Positions 25,401 to 28,905 of a DNA stretch of 28,905 bases are shown here, in pieces (the first letter of the stretch is position 1; every line of letters starts with the position of its first letter). The stretch is from positions 1-28,905 of the forward strand of contig DDTJ01000078.1 of assembly GCA_002344525.1 (NCBI GenBank), given 5' to 3'. Under the pieces are notes generated by a model. That model ran no database searches. It was not told the DNA's origin and worked only from the letters and a program-made list of their open reading frames with translations. A program made the position numbers and the translations under genes. The DNA comes from Akkermansiaceae bacterium UBA2367 (lineage in GTDB: Bacteria; Verrucomicrobiota; Verrucomicrobiia; Verrucomicrobiales; DEV007).

Positions 25401-25931
25401 CTCGCCAGCGCGCAGAAGACGGTCGAGGAGGGCACCGCCGCCCTCGAGGAGAAATCCACCTCCGTCCTTGAGCGCGCCCTCGCCCTCGTCTCCAGCCGAG
25501 CCGTCGCCCAGTTGAAGGAGGAAGCCCTGCAGCAGAGCCCCGCCGACCCTGCCGCCGCGGCCATCCCCGCCCCCAAGGAGGCCGAGAAAGTCAAAGTCGC
25601 CTCCGAGGCCCTTTCCTACAAAACCCCCGAGGAGATCGGCAACGAAGTCGCCAGCCTGAAGAACCGCCTTTCCGAGATCGAGCAGTTCCTCGCGAGCAGC
25701 TACGTCGAGGCGAGCCAGACCAAATCGACCGTCCTCGCCGCCGACCAAGTCGCCAAGGAAACCCCCAAGGTCATCGCCGAACGCGCCAGGGCCGCGGAGG
25801 CCGCCGCCAAGGAACTCGCCGATGCCGAGGCCGAGCGCAAGCGCCAGGAGGAAGCCCTCACGACGCAGAAGAAGCTCATCGAGGAACTCCGCGCCAAATA
25901 CCTCTCCACTTTGCCGGAACGCGGGAAGTGA
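22467..25931 (+). CDS. Cytochrome c-WD40-coiled-coil exported protein
   Basis: A 1154-residue exported protein. The signal peptide is MKTTPFLAAALVLLAPLAGRA. A planctomycete-type cytochrome domain follows with CVNCH at 42-46 and EPIMPPRGTKASDAELK. A WD40 propeller at about 170-460 shows seven blade ends (LLYHSS, VAWDIKTG, KLWDTVAG, YVWEAATG, MLWEMNNG, KIWKGDG, KVWDVESG). The rest (about 462-1154) is an Ala/Lys/Glu-rich coiled coil with almost no Cys or Trp. Start 22467 was chosen for GAAAG five bases upstream; ATGs at 22464, 22452, 22437 and 22422 are in frame. It probably forms an elongated periplasmic or surface protein acting with the divergent cytochrome/DUF1501 set; this is inferred. Confidence 0.9.
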   Translation: MKTTPFLAAALVLLAPLAGRAAEEAAKVTYADDVLPILESKCVNCHNADEAKGGLDLASYGATLNGGSGGAVVVSEDPKGSRLYTLAAHTAEPIMPPRGTKASDAELKVISDWIAGGLLETKTSKAKKSDKPKLDLTSVSATGKPDGPAAMPEHLLLEPSVVTARPNAIPALAHSPWAPIVAVAGQKQILLYHSSDFDLLAVFPYPEGFPQTLNFSPNGAYLFCGGGRAGKSGNVVAWDIKTGERVIEVGKEYDIVLGADVSPDLKNAVMGGPGRVIKLWDTVAGEQLNSVKKHTDWLLTAAYSPDGVIYATGDRNGGLYVWEAATGYEFYTLKGHTLAVTDVDWRMDGNVLASCSEDGKVMLWEMNNGSQIKQWDAHPGGVQGVDFAPDGNLATVGRDKTVKIWKGDGTAIRTIAASDDVVLSVAFSEDSKRVFTGDLNGNIKVWDVESGAELARIDPNPPPIEQQLANSEQRIGELTGQLPKLEEGIKAASAELTAARNALAEVDKALAAATQTRNAKQAEVAKLDGAVKALAPAVEALQKDAAAKNAALKAVNDVLAAANAALKPGQDEAARLGAELAARETALQAATAALTAAKAEAAKPALSAEQKTQHDALIAALGTAAKAKEGTDAQVVAKTTEQSATATQLEEAKKVAAAATANATQAKTAADAAQKALADATAAKTQAEAALAATKDGQTPAPELVQARDAAVAREGAAAKAHQAAAAAFTTADGTRAQAAGVVAQLEAKVATIATALAALKQDQSAKTEALAKADAAFKPLRDDVVAGAERVKKAEADAAAKTAAFAQATKARDDAKAASGQATAKVAATTAAIEKGKADLPPAQAAATQANTALAAKQKELTDTRAALAAAQAAAKQGEEQIAAATKQKEAATAKVAAVVAKETETKKSVERAKSELASTQFLQRKWQAAAINLTAHKESENLDDMTAKLDGMMEEETVAKQEAEAATKAKAEAEATLASAQKTVEEGTAALEEKSTSVLERALALVSSRAVAQLKEEALQQSPADPAAAAIPAPKEAEKVKVASEALSYKTPEEIGNEVASLKNRLSEIEQFLASSYVEASQTKSTVLAADQVAKETPKVIAERARAAEAAAKELADAEAERKRQEEALTTQKKLIEELRAKYLSTLPERGK

Positions 25932-26250
25932 GGCAGGTCCTTTTCCGTGTTCTGTGTTCCATATTCCGAACCGGGAGCGGGTTCCATTCCTCCGCATCGT
26001 CATGTCGGAATTCGGGACAGTCGCCTCATCTGGAAATTTGCGGCCATCTGCGTCAAAAAATGGGGAACGCAGATTTCCACGGATGAAACGCGGATTGGCG
26101 CAGAGGGAGGAGTTTTGACGAAATTCTCCGCCATACCTGCCGCAACGCTTCCGCTGAATCCGAAAACATGATGCAGCGAAGTATATTAGTGGCAAAATCG
26201 CGCCGCGACCGCACCGTGTCGGCTCCCATCCCCAACCCTCTCTCCCCTCC
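25932..26250. other. Intergenic region holding a REP-like element
   Basis: A 319-nt stretch between the WD40 cytochrome gene and prfC. It contains the third REP-like palindrome (26033-26105). A TATATT at 26182-26187 could be a -10 box for prfC, but no -35 box fits at the usual spacing. No gene is seen. Confidence 0.4.
26033..26105 (-). repeat. REP-like element, copy 3 with variant arms
   Basis: The reverse complement shares the loop CGTTCCCCATTTTTTGACGC and the neighbouring ATGGCCGCAAAT with 51-141, but the arm units are CAGAT/ATCTGCG instead of CGAAT/ATTCGCG. The left arm is more degenerate (GGATGAAACGCGGATTGGCG). It belongs to the same family as the two other long palindromes. Confidence 0.65.
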
Positions 26251-27894
26251 GTGTCCGCCGTCTTCAAAACCGCCCCGCCCGAAGCCGCCCGCCAGATCGA
26301 CCGTCGGCGCACTTTTGCGATCATCTCCCACCCCGACGCGGGCAAGACGACCCTGACGGAGAAGCTCCTCCTCTACGGCGGCGCGATCCACCTCGCCGGC
26401 AGCGTCACCGCGCGTCGCAACCAGAACGCCACCGCGAGCGACTGGATGGCGATGGAGAAGGAGCGCGGCATCTCCGTCTCCTCGACCGTGCTCCAGTTCG
26501 AATACGGTGATCACTGCGTGAACCTCCTCGACACCCCCGGCCACCACGATTTCTCCGAGGACACCTACCGCGTCCTCTCGGCAGTCGATTCGGCGGTGAT
26601 GGTCATCGACGCAGGCAAAGGGATCGAGGCGCAAACCCTGAAGCTCTTCGAAGTCTGCCGGAAACGCGGCGTTCCCATCTTCGTCTTCATCAACAAGCTC
26701 GACCGCCCCTCGCGCCCGCCCTTGGAACTGCTCGACGAGCTGGAGCGCGTCCTCGGCCTGCCGCCCGTGCCGCTGAACTGGCCCCTCGGCGACGGACCGC
26801 GCTTCCGAGGCGTTTTCAACCGCGAAACGAACGAGGTGAACCTCTTCGAGCGCACCCCGCACGGCTCCTACAAAGCCCCCCTCTCCGTCGGCGGCATCGA
26901 CGACGAGACGGTGAAAGCCGCCCTCGATTCCGAAATCTACGAACGGGTCAAGCAGGAGGTCGAGCTGCTCGACGGCGTCACCGAGCCGCTCGATCCCGCG
27001 AAGACCCTCGCCGGCGGCCAGATGCCGGTCTTCTTCGGCAGCGCGATGAACAACTTCGGCGTGCAGCTCATGCTCGACCGCTTCCTCGCCCTCGCCCCCG
27101 GCCCCGCGCCGCGACAGTCGGCCAAGGGCCCCGTCGATCCGCATCGCAACGGCTTCTCCGGCTTCGTCTTCAAAATCCAGGCGAACATGAACCCGCGCCA
27201 CCGCGACCGGGCCGTCTTCATCCGCATCGTCTCCGGGGTCTTCGAGCGCGACATGCAGGTCACGGACATCAAGTCGGGCCGCAAGGTGCGCCTCGGCAAC
27301 GCGCAGAAGCTCTTCGGGCAGGACCGCGAAACCCTCGACACCGCCTACGCCGGCGACATCCTCGCGCTCGTGGGGAACTACGAGTTCCTCATCGGCGACA
27401 CCCTCACGAGCGAGTCGGGCATCGTCTACGACGAGATGCCGCGCTTCCGGCCCGAGTGCTTCTCCTATCTCTACAACAACGACACCGCCAACATCAAACG
27501 CTACCGCGTCGGCATCGAGCAGCTCCTCAAGGAAGGCGTGGCGCAGGCCTACGAGGTCCACGGCAGCGCCCAGCGCGTGCCTTTGCTGGGCGCGGTCGGT
27601 CCCCTCCAGTTCGAGGTGATGAAGGCGCGGCTCGAAGGCGAATACAACGTCGATTGCCGTCTCGAAGGCTCGCCTTGGTCCGTCGCCCAATGGGTGCGCG
27701 AGAAAAACCCCGAGTCCGGCGCGAACCGGCTCGACGCGCCCCCGCTCTCCCTGCCCTCGGGCAGCGCCCTCGCCCTCGACCAGGACGGGCAATGGCTCGT
27801 CCTCCTGCCCGCCGCCTACCTCACCGGCATCCTCCACGACCGGAACAGCGGCTACGAGTTCTCCCCGAGCCCGTTCGACAAAACGAAGGGATGA
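26251..27894 (+). CDS. prfC: Peptide chain release factor 3
   Basis: A translational GTPase that recycles RF1/RF2 from the ribosome after termination. The 547-residue length is close to the norm for RF3. The P-loop is ISHPDAGKTTLTEKLL (about residues 24-39), the switch II region is DTPGHHDFSEDTYR, and the NKxD motif is NKLDRPSR. The following domains include MPVFFGSAMNNFGVQ and the C-terminal GPLQFEVMKARLEGEYNV characteristic of RF3. The start is GTG at 26251, right before SAVFKTAPPEAARQI; no Shine-Dalgarno is evident. The stop overlaps the next gene's ATG (ATGA at 27891-27894), so the two are probably co-translated. Confidence 0.96.
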   Translation: MSAVFKTAPPEAARQIDRRRTFAIISHPDAGKTTLTEKLLLYGGAIHLAGSVTARRNQNATASDWMAMEKERGISVSSTVLQFEYGDHCVNLLDTPGHHDFSEDTYRVLSAVDSAVMVIDAGKGIEAQTLKLFEVCRKRGVPIFVFINKLDRPSRPPLELLDELERVLGLPPVPLNWPLGDGPRFRGVFNRETNEVNLFERTPHGSYKAPLSVGGIDDETVKAALDSEIYERVKQEVELLDGVTEPLDPAKTLAGGQMPVFFGSAMNNFGVQLMLDRFLALAPGPAPRQSAKGPVDPHRNGFSGFVFKIQANMNPRHRDRAVFIRIVSGVFERDMQVTDIKSGRKVRLGNAQKLFGQDRETLDTAYAGDILALVGNYEFLIGDTLTSESGIVYDEMPRFRPECFSYLYNNDTANIKRYRVGIEQLLKEGVAQAYEVHGSAQRVPLLGAVGPLQFEVMKARLEGEYNVDCRLEGSPWSVAQWVREKNPESGANRLDAPPLSLPSGSALALDQDGQWLVLLPAAYLTGILHDRNSGYEFSPSPFDKTKG

Positions 27895-28754
27895 TCGCGG
27901 CGGCTTTGGCCATCTGGGTCGAGGGCGGGATCGCACTGCTCCTCCTTGGCTGGATCGCGATCCTTCTCAAGCGCCGCGCCGAACGCCACCGCGCCCGCGA
28001 AGCCCGCCTCTCGCGCCCCTTCGATCCGACGGAGGAAGCCATCCTCGACCGCGACTTCCCCCGCTGGCGCGACCTGCCCCCGGAGCTGCGCCAGCGCCAC
28101 GCCAGCCACACCCGCGCGCTCATGGAGGAGAAAAACTACGAAGCCTGCGGCGGCCTGCCCGCAGTGACGGAGGAGATGAAGCTACTCATCGCCGCGCAGG
28201 CCGCCCTGACCCTTCTCGGCAAGGACGACCATCGCTTCTTCCCCCGGCTCCGGTCCATCCTCGTCTATCCCGGCGGCTTCCGCGACCGCGGCCAGCGTCG
28301 CTTCGGCATCGACGACGAGCAGCGCGGCGTGCTCTACGGCGAATCGTGGGAGACCGGATCGGTCATCCTCTCGTGGGACAACGTCGTCGCCGGAGGCCGC
28401 CGCTCCGACGACGGGATGAACGTCGTCATCCACGAATTCGCCCACCAGCACGACCAGCACAACGGCGTCGCCGACGGCGTGCCCCGTCTGAAGTCGCGCG
28501 AGGACTACGCCCGCTGGAGCCAAGTCATGGGACGACACTACGACGAGCTCGTCGAAGCCTCGAAAACCCGCGACCCCGAGCCTTTCCTCGACCCCTACGG
28601 CGCGACCCACCCTTGCGAATTCTTCGCCGTGGCTTCGGAGGCCTTCTTCGAAGATCCGCTCGATCTGGAGGCGGAGCATCCCGAACTCTACAACGAACTG
28701 GCGAAGTTCTACGGGCTGAATCCCGCGGAATGGGAGGAGGGCGGTCAGGCGTGA
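27891..28754 (+). CDS. mtfA: MtfA-like zinc peptidase (M90 family)
   Basis: A 287-residue zinc-dependent peptidase. The metal site is VIHEFAHQHDQHNG (HEFAH at 181-185), and the second half holds FFAVASEAFFEDPLDLEAEHPELY, whose Glu could be the third ligand. The pattern and the PxLxxxYGLNPAEW-like C-terminus fit MtfA, which in E. coli binds the Mlc repressor and affects glucose uptake. No Mlc or PTS gene is seen here, so that role cannot be assumed. An N-terminal hydrophobic helix (about 3-26) would anchor it in the membrane with the catalytic domain in the cytoplasm. The start overlaps the prfC stop. Confidence 0.9.
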   Translation: MIAAALAIWVEGGIALLLLGWIAILLKRRAERHRAREARLSRPFDPTEEAILDRDFPRWRDLPPELRQRHASHTRALMEEKNYEACGGLPAVTEEMKLLIAAQAALTLLGKDDHRFFPRLRSILVYPGGFRDRGQRRFGIDDEQRGVLYGESWETGSVILSWDNVVAGGRRSDDGMNVVIHEFAHQHDQHNGVADGVPRLKSREDYARWSQVMGRHYDELVEASKTRDPEPFLDPYGATHPCEFFAVASEAFFEDPLDLEAEHPELYNELAKFYGLNPAEWEEGGQA

Positions 28755-28777
28755 GATTTCCGCCTTCTCTTATTTCC

Positions 28778-28839
28778 TACTCATCCTCATCCTCCTACTC
28801 AAAACCTGGCGAGTATGAGTAGGAGGATGAGGATGAGTA
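28778..28839. repeat. Perfect 24-bp inverted repeat, polypyrimidine/polypurine
   Basis: The arm at 28778-28801 (TACTCATCCTCATCC, and on) is exactly complementary to 28816-28839 around a 14-nt loop. The left strand is almost all pyrimidine and the right almost all purine. It follows mtfA by 23 nt and could act as a transcript 3' end, but no U-tract follows. Nothing else is seen in 28840-28905. Confidence 0.85.
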
Positions 28840-28905
28840 AAAGACGAGATCCGGCGTTTCGTACGGGTGCCTGTAGCCTACCCCGCATTTCTCACACTCT
28901 TTCTG

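Noticed and set aside
24066..26345. Long minus-strand open frame of about 759 codons opposite the coiled coil
   Set aside because: It is a Gly-rich antisense reading of Ala/Lys-rich codons; no domain is seen and it runs across the true gene's end.

Overview
The window looks like a chromosomal segment of a GC-rich Verrucomicrobiota bacterium (Planctomycetota is the alternative). The main reason is that it carries several gene families largely confined to these phyla: two DUF1549/DUF1553 proteins with planctomycete-type cytochrome c motifs, two DUF1501 proteins, a Rhodopirellula/Verrucomicrobium-type sigma factor, a FecR/LamG membrane protein, a PPC-domain protein and a cytochrome-WD40-coiled-coil protein. 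Shine-Dalgarno motifs are mostly weak or absent, many genes overlap by ATGA, and genes are separated by palindromic repeats. No tRNA, rRNA, CRISPR array or intact transposase was seen.

Layout. (1) 1-2051: a REP-like palindrome, a translationally coupled pair of unrecognised genes on the minus strand, and a 50-residue hypothetical protein. (2) 2124-6287: purD followed by a tight pyrR-pyrB-pyrC run, covering one purine step and two de novo pyrimidine steps plus their regulator. (3) 6298-6998: a Phd/YefM-type antitoxin with a PIN (VapC) toxin, apparently read from a leaderless promoter overlapped by an operator-like inverted repeat. (4) 7106-15383: sigma factor, FecR/LamG anti-sigma-like protein, DUF1549/DUF1553 cytochrome protein and a Tat-exported DUF1501 protein, normally a contiguous functional set. 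Here the last two genes are separated by about 1.9 kb. Most of that interval (12031-13833) is bounded by two inverted copies of a roughly 130-bp palindromic repeat and holds a REPIN-like hairpin, an ORF remnant and a second antitoxin-PIN module whose toxin is frameshifted.

(5) 15441-22157 (minus): a second surface/periplasmic set, DUF1501, then a PPC-domain protein, then a multi-haem-motif DUF1549/DUF1553 protein. It is divergent from (6) 22467-25931: a 1154-residue exported protein with one cytochrome motif, a seven-bladed WD40 propeller and a coiled coil of about 690 residues, preceded by three perfect 15-bp tandem repeats that each contain an in-frame ATG. (7) 26251-28754: prfC (release factor 3) overlapping an MtfA-like zinc peptidase with an N-terminal membrane segment. 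A perfect 24-bp inverted repeat lies downstream.

The most distinctive features are the two cytochrome/DUF1501 sets, the repeat-bounded toxin-antitoxin insertion that splits one of them, and a family of three long palindromes sharing one loop but carrying two different arm motifs.
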